DNA of 54,722 nt from Halomonas salinarum (GTDB lineage: Bacteria; Pseudomonadota; Gammaproteobacteria; Pseudomonadales; Halomonadaceae), in contig NZ_WWNB01000023.1 in NCBI RefSeq assembly GCF_012062845.1, positions 1-54,722 on the forward strand. Reading direction: 5' to 3'. Position 1 is the first letter of the stretch. Every line of letters begins with the position of its first letter. Positions 17,144 to 25,031 of the stretch are shown piece after piece. A program made the position numbers and the translations under genes. Below the pieces are notes generated by a model that worked only from the letters and a program-made list of their open reading frames with translations, was not told the DNA's origin and ran no database searches.

Positions 17144-18175
17144 ATGAGCTCCCATCTCCTCTCCGTCGATTCCCTGTCACGCGACGATGTCGATCACCTC
17201 ATGCGCGTCTCCGCGCTGATGGAACCGGTCGCCCAACGCCGCAAGATCACCCGCGTATTGGAGGGAGCGGTGCTCGGCAACCTCTTCTTCGAAGCCAGCA
17301 CCCGGACTCGCGTCAGTTTCCACGCCGCCTTTAGTCGGCTCGGCGGCAGCGTATGCGACACCACCGGCTTCACCTTCTCGTCGATGGCCAAGGGTGAATC
17401 GCTTTACGACACCAGCCGCGTGATGAGCGGCTACTGCGACGCCATCGTGCTGCGTCACCCGGAGCAGGGCGCGGTCGCTGAATTTGCCCAGGCCACTAAC
17501 GTACCCGTGATCAACGGTGGCGATGGCCCCGGCGAGCACCCGAGCCAGGCACTGCTTGATTTCTATACCATCGACAAGGAATTCACTCGGCTCGGCAAGT
17601 CGCTTTCCGGCGCGCATATTCTGCTGACCGGCGATCTAAAGCACGGGCGCACCGTGCACTCGCTGATCAAGCTCTTGTCGCTGTACGAGCCGATGCGCAT
17701 CACCCTGGTCGCCCCGCCGGGACTCGAGATGCCAAGCCACCTGGTCGACCTGGTGAGCAACCGCGGGCATCGGGTCGAGACTCGCGAGAGCCTGGCCAGC
17801 GACTTCAGCGACCTGGATGTGGTCTACACCACCCGCATCCAGAAGGAGCGTTTCACCGCCGAGATGAGCGAGAGCTTCGGCGGCCTGTCCCGAGACTTCA
17901 CCGTCGATCGCGGCTTCATGGATCGTTACTGCCAGCGTGACACCATCGTCATGCACCCGCTGCCCCGCGACAGCCGCCCCGAAGCCAACGACCTGGACGT
18001 CGACCTGAACGGCGACCCGCGCCTGGCGATCTTCCGCCAGACCGACAACGGCATTCCCGTGCGCATGGCGATATTTGCCACCCTGCTCAAGGTCGATCAC
18101 CTGATCGAGCGTGATCTGCGCGATGTGCCCTGGTTCGTACCCGATACCGTCGGCGTCGACGACCTGCGCGGCTGA
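17144..18175 (+). CDS. pyrB: aspartate carbamoyltransferase
   Basis: Catalytic chain that joins carbamoyl phosphate and aspartate in pyrimidine synthesis. At 343 aa it is longer than the E. coli chain (311) but has all key motifs: FFEASTRTR (carbamoyl phosphate), SMAKGESLYDT (Ser/Lys loop), VLRHPEQGA, GEHPSQALLDFYTI, DLKHGRTVHS, TRIQKER and MHPLPRDSR (each in the expected order). No regulatory chain gene (pyrI) or dihydroorotase lies nearby. Start ATG 17144 with GAGG upstream. Its place beside ureide genes may be chance; a role on another carbamoyl acceptor is possible but the motifs fit aspartate. Confidence 0.92.
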   Translation: MSSHLLSVDSLSRDDVDHLMRVSALMEPVAQRRKITRVLEGAVLGNLFFEASTRTRVSFHAAFSRLGGSVCDTTGFTFSSMAKGESLYDTSRVMSGYCDAIVLRHPEQGAVAEFAQATNVPVINGGDGPGEHPSQALLDFYTIDKEFTRLGKSLSGAHILLTGDLKHGRTVHSLIKLLSLYEPMRITLVAPPGLEMPSHLVDLVSNRGHRVETRESLASDFSDLDVVYTTRIQKERFTAEMSESFGGLSRDFTVDRGFMDRYCQRDTIVMHPLPRDSRPEANDLDVDLNGDPRLAIFRQTDNGIPVRMAIFATLLKVDHLIERDLRDVPWFVPDTVGVDDLRG

Positions 18176-18207
18176 TTCTCGCCGCCGCTTCCGATATTCC
18201 TAACGAC

Positions 18208-18238
18208 AACGGCCCGCTCAATGAGCGGGCCATTTAAT
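18208..18238 (+). terminator. rho-independent terminator after pyrB
   Basis: A 9-bp stem (18211-18219 with 18223-18231) with AAT loop and ATTTAAT tail, about 35 bp after the pyrB stop. Confidence 0.85.
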
Positions 18239-18345
18239 GTTGGCGACTGGGGCGCCCATCATTTTGAAAAATCACCAGAAAGATAAGGCGCGAAACCCTA
18301 GCATTCTATTCGGCAAGATCTAACCAAACATGTGTTCTGTCATTT

Positions 18346-18440
18346 AACTAGCACCCAGACAGTACTGCGTTGTGCGGTGGTTCGGCTTCTGGAGGAAAGG
18401 CCAGCTGGCGCCCTCACCTCTAACGCGTCAAAGCGTCTAG
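18346..18440. repeat. direct repeat copy A upstream of the betaine-homocysteine methyltransferase gene
   Basis: About 95 bp that match 19720-19815 in the same orientation at roughly 84% identity (about 14 mismatches and one gap by eye). It begins AACTAG and ends CTAG. In the frame corresponding to the 3' end of the EAL gene in copy B, copy A reads LDALTR-stop on the minus strand, so it looks like the tail of a second EAL gene. It lies about 140 bp upstream of the methyltransferase start and may affect its leader. Confidence 0.85.
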
Positions 18441-18581
18441 CGAATATTCATTTTTCTGCTAGAAATCCGGTTTTGAATGAACTGGATTCATCTTCATGGC
18501 GGGAATTCTTCATTGGTGGTGGAGGCTAAAGGGCTGCCAGAATACAGCCAATTGAAGACACATCCCCCCTTGGAGGCATTC

Positions 18582-19631
18582 ATGCCACACGATCTGATTA
18601 CCCAACGACTCGACCAGGGTCCCCTCATTTGTGCCGAGGGTTTTCTGTTCGAGCTTGAACGGCGCGGTTATCTCTCTGCCGGTGAGTTTGTGCCCGAAGT
18701 AGCGCTGCTGCGCCCGGACGCATTGGAAGCGCTACACCGCGATTTCCAGCATGCGGGGTCAGATGTTGTTCAGGCCTTCACCTACAACGGCCACCGCGAA
18801 AAAATGAGGGTGATCGGCAAGGAAGATCTGCTGGAACCGCTGAACCGGGCTGCCCTGAAGATTGCGCGCAAGGTGGCCGACGAAAAGGCCGGTAACCTGA
18901 TGGCCGGCAATATTTCCAACAGCAACGTCTGGGACCCTGAAGATCCGGCCTCCCAGGAGAGCGTGCGCGCCATGTTCGACGAGATGGTGCAATGGGCCGT
19001 CGAGGAAGGCGCTGACTTCATCATCGCGGAAACCTTCTACTATGCCGGAGAAGCCGAAGCGGCCCTGGCAGCGATCAAGGCCAAAGGATTGCCTGCCGTC
19101 GTCACCCTGGCGCCGATGGCCGAGAACCGCATGATCGATGGCCCCGGCATCGTGGAGACCTGTGTCGCGCTTGAGCAGCAGGGAGCCAGCGTGGTCGGCC
19201 TGAATTGCTTCAGAGGACCGGACACCATGTTGCCCTGGATCCAGCAGGTCCGTGATGCGGTTACCTGCCATGTGGCGGCGCTACCCGTGACCTATCGCAC
19301 CACCGAGCAGGAGCCGACCTTCTTCAACCTCTCCGACGATCAGGGGTGCGGCTGCCCATCTCCCCACGGCCGTCCTTTCCCGACCGCCCTGGATCCGCTG
19401 TTCTGCAACCGCTACGAACTCGGTGCCTTTGCTCGCAACGTTCATGCTCAGGGCGTCAACTATCTCGGCGTATGCTGTGGCGCATCGCCGATGCACGTGC
19501 GTGAGGTGGCCATGGCAGTGGGGCGTGAACCGGAAGCCGCCCAATTTGCAGAGCGCATGGAGAACCACTTTATGTACGGCTCCCACGATCGCTTGCCGGA
19601 CCATATCGCCTCCCTGGGTGAAAAGGCCTAA
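18582..19631 (+). CDS. bmt: betaine-homocysteine S-methyltransferase
   Basis: Zinc enzyme that moves a methyl group from glycine betaine to homocysteine, giving methionine and dimethylglycine. The 349-aa protein aligns by eye with BHMT over its whole length: CAEGFLFELERRGYLSAGEFVPE at the start, GLNCFR (Zn Cys near residue 209), GVCCGA (Zn Cys pair near 298-299), and a C-terminal arm YGSHDRLPDH. ATG 18582 follows GGAGG at 6-nt spacing and is preferred over an in-frame ATG at 18477. The gene is bracketed by two direct repeats (18346-18440, 19720-19815), a hint of duplication or transfer. It links osmolyte turnover with methionine synthesis. Confidence 0.9.
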   Translation: MPHDLITQRLDQGPLICAEGFLFELERRGYLSAGEFVPEVALLRPDALEALHRDFQHAGSDVVQAFTYNGHREKMRVIGKEDLLEPLNRAALKIARKVADEKAGNLMAGNISNSNVWDPEDPASQESVRAMFDEMVQWAVEEGADFIIAETFYYAGEAEAALAAIKAKGLPAVVTLAPMAENRMIDGPGIVETCVALEQQGASVVGLNCFRGPDTMLPWIQQVRDAVTCHVAALPVTYRTTEQEPTFFNLSDDQGCGCPSPHGRPFPTALDPLFCNRYELGAFARNVHAQGVNYLGVCCGASPMHVREVAMAVGREPEAAQFAERMENHFMYGSHDRLPDHIASLGEKA

Positions 19632-19672
19632 CAAGAGACAGATAGGGCCCCGTTGATCTGAGTTACCCACCT

Positions 19673-19692
19673 GGCCCTCGTTCACGAGGGCC
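19673..19692 (+). terminator. hairpin after bmt
   Basis: A perfect 8-bp stem GGCCCTCG/CGAGGGCC with TTCA loop, 42 bp after the bmt stop. There is no T-run, so termination is plausible but not certain. Confidence 0.55.
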
Positions 19693-19719
19693 CGCGTAAT
19701 CGCTTACTGTCAGGCTTCC

Positions 19720-19815
19720 AACTAGACCCCAGACAGTGGCCGCTTTGTACGGTGGTCCGGCTTCTGGAAGAAAGGCCAGCTGACGCCGTCACCTCTCACG
19801 TGTCAAAGAGCCTAG
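19720..19815. repeat. direct repeat copy B, overlapping the 3' end of the EAL gene
   Basis: About 96 bp homologous to 18346-18440. Its last third (19789-19815) codes for the final residues (LGSLTRER) of the minus-strand EAL protein; the rest is downstream of that gene. Both copies retain a CTGG/CCAG hairpin enclosed by GGC/GCC and GGTG/CACC pairings, and an upstream small hairpin with compensatory-looking changes. Confidence 0.85.
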
Positions 19816-21468
19816 ATAATCTCGGCACCAGTCGTGATACTCCGTGACCGGAAGAGCCGGTGAGTAGTAAAATCCCTGGGCCTGGTCACAGCCCAGTTGA
19901 CGCAGGATTTCCGCCTGCTGCGGGGTTTCCACCCCTTCCGCGGTCACCACCAGATTCAAGGCATGGCCGATATCGATCATGCAGGCCATCAGCTTTCGCG
20001 CTCGCTCGTCACCCTCGAGGCTGATGACGAAGGTACGGTCGATCTTGAGGCCCGTGATGGGCAGGTGCTGCAAGTACTCGAACGAGGAAAAACCGGTACC
20101 GAAGTCATCGATGCTCACGCCGATGCCGAGATCGCGAATGCGCTGAATGGCAACCCTTGCGGTCTCGATATTATCCATCAAGCCGCTTTCGGTGATTTCG
20201 ACTTCTAGATTGTCCGGCCTCAAGCAGGATTGGTTGATGAGGTCCGACAACAGGTCATGGAAAGCGTCATCGGCAAGGTTATGGACGGACACATTGATCG
20301 CCACCTTGTTCTCGGTGCCAGCCTGCAGGGAGATCGCACTGGCGGTTTGTGCCACGAAGCTGGTGAGCGGGCCAATCAGCGAGGTGCTTTCCACCTTGGG
20401 CATGAAATGGGCTGGCGGAATAAGCCTGCCGCCATTCCCTCGCCAGCGGATCAGTCCTTCGCACCCACAGACCAGGCCATCAGCCAGGCAAATCTTGGGC
20501 TGGTAATGCAGCTCAAACTCCCGCGCGGCCAAGCCCTCTCTCACCTGGGCGATCAGCTTGAAGGACTCCAGGGAGCGTTGGTCGAAGGTCGGGCTAAAGT
20601 GCGTATACCCTCGCCGCAGCCGGATGGAGGCCAAGAGGGCGGTACGTGCTTCTCTGAGCAGTTCTGACGGTATCTTATGGTCTTCTGAGATGGTGCAGCC
20701 CAATGCTAGTTGGACGCGAACAGGCACCTGAGATATCAGAAAGCTCTCTTCACCGACCTCGAGGAGCCGCTGGCTGATGGTATCGAGATCACTCGGTGCT
20801 ACATCCATCACGACCAGAGCCAGTTCATCGGGGCCGGTGCGGTAAACCTGTCCTCCCCCACGAATCGCCTCGCAAAGCCGTTGACTCATCGCGATGACCA
20901 GCTCATCGGCGGCCTCTAGGCCCAGAGCTTCAATGACGTCCGTTATATCGGTGATCTTCACCTTGATCAGCCCGGTCGTTGCGACGGGCGACACCGGGGA
21001 AGATAGCATTACGTGAAGATCCTCACCGAGGGCGACCTGGTTGGCGAGGCCAGAGGGCTGATCGGTGCGAGCGGCATCATGTTGTGCGAGGAACGCCCGG
21101 CGCCGCGACTGGAACAACCACCCCGCGGTACCGCCTATGACCAAGTAAAAGGCAATGCGTAACAGATAGTTCGCATAATGTTGTTCGATACCCTGCCCGA
21201 CATCCAGGGGGATTATCGTCATTGAGATGCTGACCACAAGTGCGGTCAACAAGCCACCCGGCAAGGCATACCAGGCGGCGGCGAGCAACACGGGGATCAG
21301 CATCAGGTAGGCATAGGCATACGCCGTCCCGCCCGTGGCATAGACGATCCAGACGCCCAGGCCCAAGAGGAGCACGATCACGCCGCACCGAAAGGTATGG
21401 CGATTGGCGATATACGGCATCACGCGCCAAGGCCATATCCTGGACTTCAGTAGACTGACTGACTCCAA
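19789..21468 (-). CDS. membrane GGDEF/EAL protein, probable c-di-GMP phosphodiesterase
   Basis: A 559-aa signalling protein. Residues about 25-120 hold four to five hydrophobic segments (an integral sensor module). A GGDEF-like domain follows with a degenerate signature (RTGPDEL instead of GGDEF), so cyclase activity is unlikely. The C-terminal EAL domain (about residues 300-555) has EGLIRW at the EAL position, NVSV, EITES, DDFGTGFSSF, KIDRTFV and AEGVET, so the catalytic Glu/Asn/Asp/Lys set appears present. TTG 21468 with GGAGG at ideal spacing is the best start. Substrate hydrolysis is inferred. Its 3' end lies inside direct repeat copy B. Confidence 0.85.
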   Translation of the reverse strand: MESVSLLKSRIWPWRVMPYIANRHTFRCGVIVLLLGLGVWIVYATGGTAYAYAYLMLIPVLLAAAWYALPGGLLTALVVSISMTIIPLDVGQGIEQHYANYLLRIAFYLVIGGTAGWLFQSRRRAFLAQHDAARTDQPSGLANQVALGEDLHVMLSSPVSPVATTGLIKVKITDITDVIEALGLEAADELVIAMSQRLCEAIRGGGQVYRTGPDELALVVMDVAPSDLDTISQRLLEVGEESFLISQVPVRVQLALGCTISEDHKIPSELLREARTALLASIRLRRGYTHFSPTFDQRSLESFKLIAQVREGLAAREFELHYQPKICLADGLVCGCEGLIRWRGNGGRLIPPAHFMPKVESTSLIGPLTSFVAQTASAISLQAGTENKVAINVSVHNLADDAFHDLLSDLINQSCLRPDNLEVEITESGLMDNIETARVAIQRIRDLGIGVSIDDFGTGFSSFEYLQHLPITGLKIDRTFVISLEGDERARKLMACMIDIGHALNLVVTAEGVETPQQAEILRQLGCDQAQGFYYSPALPVTEYHDWCRDYLGSLTRER

Positions 21469-21892
21469 CCTTGGCCTCCGTAATCAATACGTATGATCTA
21501 TCTAGGATAAATCAGTGGTCGGTCATCCCTCATGGCATCGTATTTACAAAATTAAACGATTGATATGACATCGACAAAATACCTGCGCCACCTTGCAGTG
21601 ACTGCCTGATTTATAAGAATAATCCGAAAAGGCACTCGCCCGGCAGAGGCATCCTTTCCCCTTCCGCCGAGGGCGCCGGGCCACTGTCGACCTCGTCTCT
21701 AGACCCCGGAGAGGCAGAACGCTCGGGGCGGTGCGCGGCCATGTCGGGTGGGGAATCCGCCGTGGCGGAGGGCTCCGCCACGGCATTGAAGGCCTGACGG
21801 CCTCCGGTCACGAGGCCAACACGGGGGGCACTTGCAGGGATGTGCCTAGGGGTGAGGGGCAACGACCGCCTTCCTGGCCTGCCTTACTCGCC
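21469..21892. other. intergenic region with long hairpin, no gene supported
   Basis: This 424-bp stretch separates the EAL gene from ruvX. Its left part (21480-21620) is AT-rich and probably holds the EAL promoter. At 21759-21784 a perfect 11-bp stem with a 4-nt loop (GCCGTGGCGGA arm) could stop transcription from the ruvX side. Short open frames here lack ribosome binding sites and family resemblance. Confidence 0.5.
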
Positions 21893-22348
21893 TCAGCCGC
21901 TCGTGCGCCCGCCGGGCAGGCCTTCGTCGTGGGCGAACCAGCCTTCGAGAATCAGCGCGGCGGCGAGGCCGTCGACGCTGTCCTCGCGATAATTGCCGCG
22001 ATGGCCGGCCTCGCGGGCCAAGGTCTTGGCCTCACGGGTAGAGCCGCGCTCGTCGACCATCTCGCAGGGCTTGCCGTAACGCCCATACAACCGGTTGCCG
22101 AACTTGCGGGCGCGGGTGCTCATCACAGACTCGCTGTCGTCCATGTTGATCGGCAGGCCGACCACGAACAAATCCGGCCGCCACTCCTCGATCAGGCGCG
22201 TGACCTGGGCCCAATCGGGGATGCCGTCCCGGGCCGGCAGCGGCTCCAGGGCCGTGGCGCGCCGGAGCATCTCGTTACCGACTGCCACGCCAATGCGCCG
22301 GGTGCCGAAGTCGAAGGCCAGAATCAGCCGTTCGCCTGGGTTGGCCAT
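21893..22348 (-). CDS. ruvX: putative pre-16S rRNA nuclease / Holliday junction resolvase-like YqgF
   Basis: A 151-aa RNase H-fold protein of the YqgF/RuvX family, linked to 16S rRNA 5'-end maturation. It shows the N-terminal catalytic motif AFDFGTRRIGVAVG, the VVGLPINMDDSES block and a C-terminal EDSVDGLAAALILEGWF with the last acidic residues. It overlaps the yqgE stop by about 1 bp, the classic yqgE-yqgF pair. It is the last gene of a minus-strand run from gshB. Confidence 0.94.
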   Translation of the reverse strand: MANPGERLILAFDFGTRRIGVAVGNEMLRRATALEPLPARDGIPDWAQVTRLIEEWRPDLFVVGLPINMDDSESVMSTRARKFGNRLYGRYGKPCEMVDERGSTREAKTLAREAGHRGNYREDSVDGLAAALILEGWFAHDEGLPGGRTSG

Positions 22349-22905
22349 CAGGAATGTCCCGCCTCGCGGCTCATCAGGTTCAGGTCGATGCCAAGGACAC
22401 CGGCGGCGGCGTTCAGACGCTGCTCCGCGGGCGTCTCGAAGAGAATGTTACTGCCGCCCTCGACGGTCAGCCAGGCGTTGTCCTTGAGCTCGTCTTCGAG
22501 CTGGCCGGCTTCCCAGCCACTGCAGCCCAGGCAGACGATAAAGTCGTCGGGGCCGCGCCCTTCAGCCATCGCCGAGAGCATATCCATCGAGGTGGTCAGG
22601 GCGACGTCGTTGTCGACCTGGATGCTGGAGTCCCAGGGCTTGCTGGAGCCGCGATGCAGGATGAAGCCGCGATCCTGATGCGTCGGGCCACCGTAATAGA
22701 CCGGGGCATTGCGGTGCTTGCTGTCGCTGGCATCCAGCTCCAGCTGCTCGAACAAGGCATCGAGGCTCATGTCGAGAGGATGATTGACGATCACCCCCAT
22801 GGCGCCATTGTCGTCGTGATCACACAGATAACTCAGGCTGCCCGCGAAGTTGGGATCTTCGAGATGGGGCATCGCCAGCAGAAAATGATGCTTCAAGCTT
22901 TGCAT
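22348..22905 (-). CDS. yqgE: UPF0301 (YqgE/AlgH) family protein
   Basis: A 185-aa member of the YqgE/AlgH family, function not established. Typical blocks are HHFLLAMPHLEDPNFAGSLSYLCDHDDNGAMGVIVNHP at the N-terminus, YYGGPTHQDRGFILH and FIVCLGCSGWEAGQLEDEL. ATG 22905 has GGGAGG upstream; a start six codons earlier is less likely. Coupled to ruvX and placed after tonB, the same order as in many gammaproteobacteria. Confidence 0.93.
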   Translation of the reverse strand: MQSLKHHFLLAMPHLEDPNFAGSLSYLCDHDDNGAMGVIVNHPLDMSLDALFEQLELDASDSKHRNAPVYYGGPTHQDRGFILHRGSSKPWDSSIQVDNDVALTTSMDMLSAMAEGRGPDDFIVCLGCSGWEAGQLEDELKDNAWLTVEGGSNILFETPAEQRLNAAAGVLGIDLNLMSREAGHS

Positions 22906-22919
22906 GGGCCTCCCGGGCG

Positions 22920-23876
22920 TCAACGTACGCCGAATTCATTGCCAGTGCCGAACCGCCAGACGCGACTGATGGACAGGCGGTCGAGACCGGCCATGCCAGA
23001 GTCGAAGGGCCGGTAAGGTGCAGCGCCACGAATGGTGTCCAGCGCCGCCTGGTCGAGTTCGGTATGTCCCGACGATTGTACCACCTCTGCCTGCAGGAGC
23101 TTCCCCTGATGGTCGATGACCACGCGCACCTTCAACTGGCCATCCAGATCCGGCGGTGCTGGGTAGAAACGATTGCCGAAGTCCTGCACCCGACGTGTCC
23201 AGGCATCCACATAGCGAGCCTCGGCGGCTTCGCGGGCGGCCTGCTGTTCGCGGTCGGCAAGCTCGACAGACTGCTCGCTCATGGTGAAGTCCTGCTCGCG
23301 CAGCGAGGCCGTCGCATTGGCCGCCAGCTCACGGCCGGAGAGTGACGACGCCTTGGTCTCATTCTCAGGCTCACGTGCCGGTGCGGCGGGCTCGGGATTA
23401 GGCTCGGGCTCAGGATCAGAGACAGCTTCAGCGGCCGGTTCGGGCTCTGATGCCACCTCGGGCTCGGTGGCCTCAGGCACCGCATCGACGGTGTCCGCTG
23501 GTGAGGGGGCGGGCACCTGCTCTGACGCTTGTCCGGGTGAGGATGCTGCGCTGGCGGCTTGCGTCGCAGGCTCAGGCGCTGTTTCAGGCTCAGTATCACG
23601 GCTCGCTTCCTGCTGCGCCGCCTCGGCAATCGCGCGGGCCTGCTCGGGCGCTACGGCCGGGCGACTGACCAGCACCACATCAAGACTCGAGGTCATTGAA
23701 GGGGCCGACGTTGTCGTCGGTAGCGAGAAGGTCGCAAACAGCGCCAGCAACAGGAGATGCAGGCCAATCGCCAACGCCCAGGAAAGGGCATGGCGATAGC
23801 CACGAGTCACCGGGGCATGGCCCCCCAGAGAGGCCACGCCAACGGGCACACCGACAACATCACCGAGCCCTGCCAT
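22920..23876 (-). CDS. tonB: energy transducer TonB with acidic Pro-rich linker
   Basis: A 318-aa protein anchored by one N-terminal helix (about residues 28-52, HALSWALAIGLHLLLLALFATFSL, with the His seen in TonB anchors), a long periplasmic linker rich in Glu, Pro and Ala (about residues 80-190) and a C-terminal TonB domain (RFYPAPPDLDGQLKVRVVIDHQGKLLQAEVVQSSGH). It would transmit proton-motive energy to outer-membrane receptors. No exbB or exbD lies here. The linker has EP-type repeats without the Lys-Pro half of E. coli TonB. It sits between gshB and yqgE, an arrangement common in pseudomonads and relatives. Confidence 0.88.
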   Translation of the reverse strand: MAGLGDVVGVPVGVASLGGHAPVTRGYRHALSWALAIGLHLLLLALFATFSLPTTTSAPSMTSSLDVVLVSRPAVAPEQARAIAEAAQQEASRDTEPETAPEPATQAASAASSPGQASEQVPAPSPADTVDAVPEATEPEVASEPEPAAEAVSDPEPEPNPEPAAPAREPENETKASSLSGRELAANATASLREQDFTMSEQSVELADREQQAAREAAEARYVDAWTRRVQDFGNRFYPAPPDLDGQLKVRVVIDHQGKLLQAEVVQSSGHTELDQAALDTIRGAAPYRPFDSGMAGLDRLSISRVWRFGTGNEFGVR

Positions 23877-23885
23877 GACCAGACG

Positions 23886-24917
23886 CTAGCCGGCCCGATG
23901 GGCGTCGAGGCGACGCTCGATAGCGTCCAGCAGGGTGCCGGCGATGTCGGTACCACGCTGATCGTCGATCTCGCGTACGCAGGTGGGGCTCGTGACGTTG
24001 ATCTCGGTGATGTAGTCGCCGATCACATCGAGGCCAACGAACAACAGCCCCTTCTCGCGGATCATCGGCTTCACCTGTTCGATCAGCCAGTGGTCACGCG
24101 CGGTCAGCTCACGAGTGACACCGCGTCCGCCGACGGCCAGGTTACCGCGGGTCTCGCCGGCCATCGGCACCCGTGCCAGGCCATAGGGAATCGGCTCGCC
24201 ATCGACCAGCAGGATGCGGGTATCGCCGTCCTTGATCTCGGGAAGATAGCGCTGGGCCATGATCTGGCGATGACCGCGTTCGGTCAGGGTCTCGATGATG
24301 GCGCCAATGTTGCGCCCGTCCGGCAGCACGTGAAATATGCCGCTGCCGCCCATGCCATCCAGCGGCTTGAAGATAACGTCGCCATGCTCGGCCTGAAAGG
24401 CGCGCAGCACCGGCTCGCTGCAGGACACCAATGTCGGGGTGCAGCAATCGGGGAACTGCTGGGCGAAGAGCTTCTCGTTGCACTCGAGCAGTGCCCGTGT
24501 CGGGTTGACCACCAGCACGCCCTCGCGCTCGGCGAAGCCCAGCAGGTGCACGGCATTGAGGAAGTTGCCGTCAACCGGCGGGTCCTTGCGCATCAGGATC
24601 ACGTCGAGCTCGGCAAGCGGTGTGGCTACCGGCTCGCCGAGGCGATACCAGTCCTCGGGGTCGTGGAAGACCTCGAGGTCACGCAGCCGCGCATGGGCCC
24701 GGCCGTCGCGCAAATAGATATCTTCCTGCTCCATGTAGTGAAGCGAGGCGCCGCGTGCGGTGGCGGCCCACAACATGGCAAGGGTGGTGTCTTTCTTGTA
24801 GCTGATGTCGGCGATGGGATCCATCACCACCCCGATCCTGAGGGCACGCTCGCCCCGTGATGCATGCGTGGGCGTGTTCATCGACTCGTTCCTGGGCGTG
24901 TTCATCGGCTCGTTCAT
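23886..24917 (-). CDS. gshB: glutathione synthetase
   Basis: ATP-grasp ligase that adds glycine to gamma-glutamylcysteine. The 343-aa protein has the family start LRIGVVMDPIADISYKKDTTLAMLWAA, the RKDPPVDGNFL block, VIFKPLDGMGGSGIF (nucleotide loop), DTRILLVDGEPIP and a C-terminal INVTSPTCVREID metal site. About 20 residues precede the usual N-terminus and are encoded by a 24-bp tandem duplication that repeats the MNxPMNTP start region, so the true start may be any of three in-frame ATGs (24917, 24905, 24881). Confidence 0.94.
   Translation of the reverse strand: MNEPMNTPRNESMNTPTHASRGERALRIGVVMDPIADISYKKDTTLAMLWAATARGASLHYMEQEDIYLRDGRAHARLRDLEVFHDPEDWYRLGEPVATPLAELDVILMRKDPPVDGNFLNAVHLLGFAEREGVLVVNPTRALLECNEKLFAQQFPDCCTPTLVSCSEPVLRAFQAEHGDVIFKPLDGMGGSGIFHVLPDGRNIGAIIETLTERGHRQIMAQRYLPEIKDGDTRILLVDGEPIPYGLARVPMAGETRGNLAVGGRGVTRELTARDHWLIEQVKPMIREKGLLFVGLDVIGDYITEINVTSPTCVREIDDQRGTDIAGTLLDAIERRLDAHRAG
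24870..24917 (-). repeat. 24-bp tandem duplication across the gshB start codon
   Basis: Two 24-bp units (24894-24917 and 24870-24893) differ at two positions. Each contains an ATGAACACGCCC end. The first ATG of the downstream unit has become AGG. The result is a peptide MNEPMNTPRNESMNTPT before the conserved N-terminus of GshB. Confidence 0.85.
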
Positions 24918-25031
24918 CGAGATGGCTCTCGGCTAAGGAGGAATGCCGCAACGGGCATGATGGGCGCAGTATGCCGCAGCAGCGCGATCATCACCAAGAT
25001 CGACGGCGCTTGCCGACATCCCGACAGGGCA

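Noticed and set aside
17144..18175. Oxamate or other catabolic carbamoyltransferase instead of ATCase
   Set aside because: All aspartate carbamoyltransferase active-site motifs are present in order, and oxamate carbamoyltransferase belongs to a different family as far as known.
18346..19815. Integron attC sites as explanation of the repeats around bmt
   Set aside because: Copy A has an ATTTAAC-like R'' motif, but no GTTRRRY site is found at the other end, copy B lacks both, and no integrase is present.
19720..19815. Cobalamin, SAM or glycine riboswitch reading of the repeat
   Set aside because: Short resemblances such as CTGACGCC were seen, but the conserved cores of these classes are missing and copy B lies downstream of any plus-strand gene.
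21611..21862. A short minus-strand open frame after ruvX
   Set aside because: It contains the 11-bp hairpin, has no ribosome binding site, and its Pro/Ala/Ser-rich translation resembles no known family.
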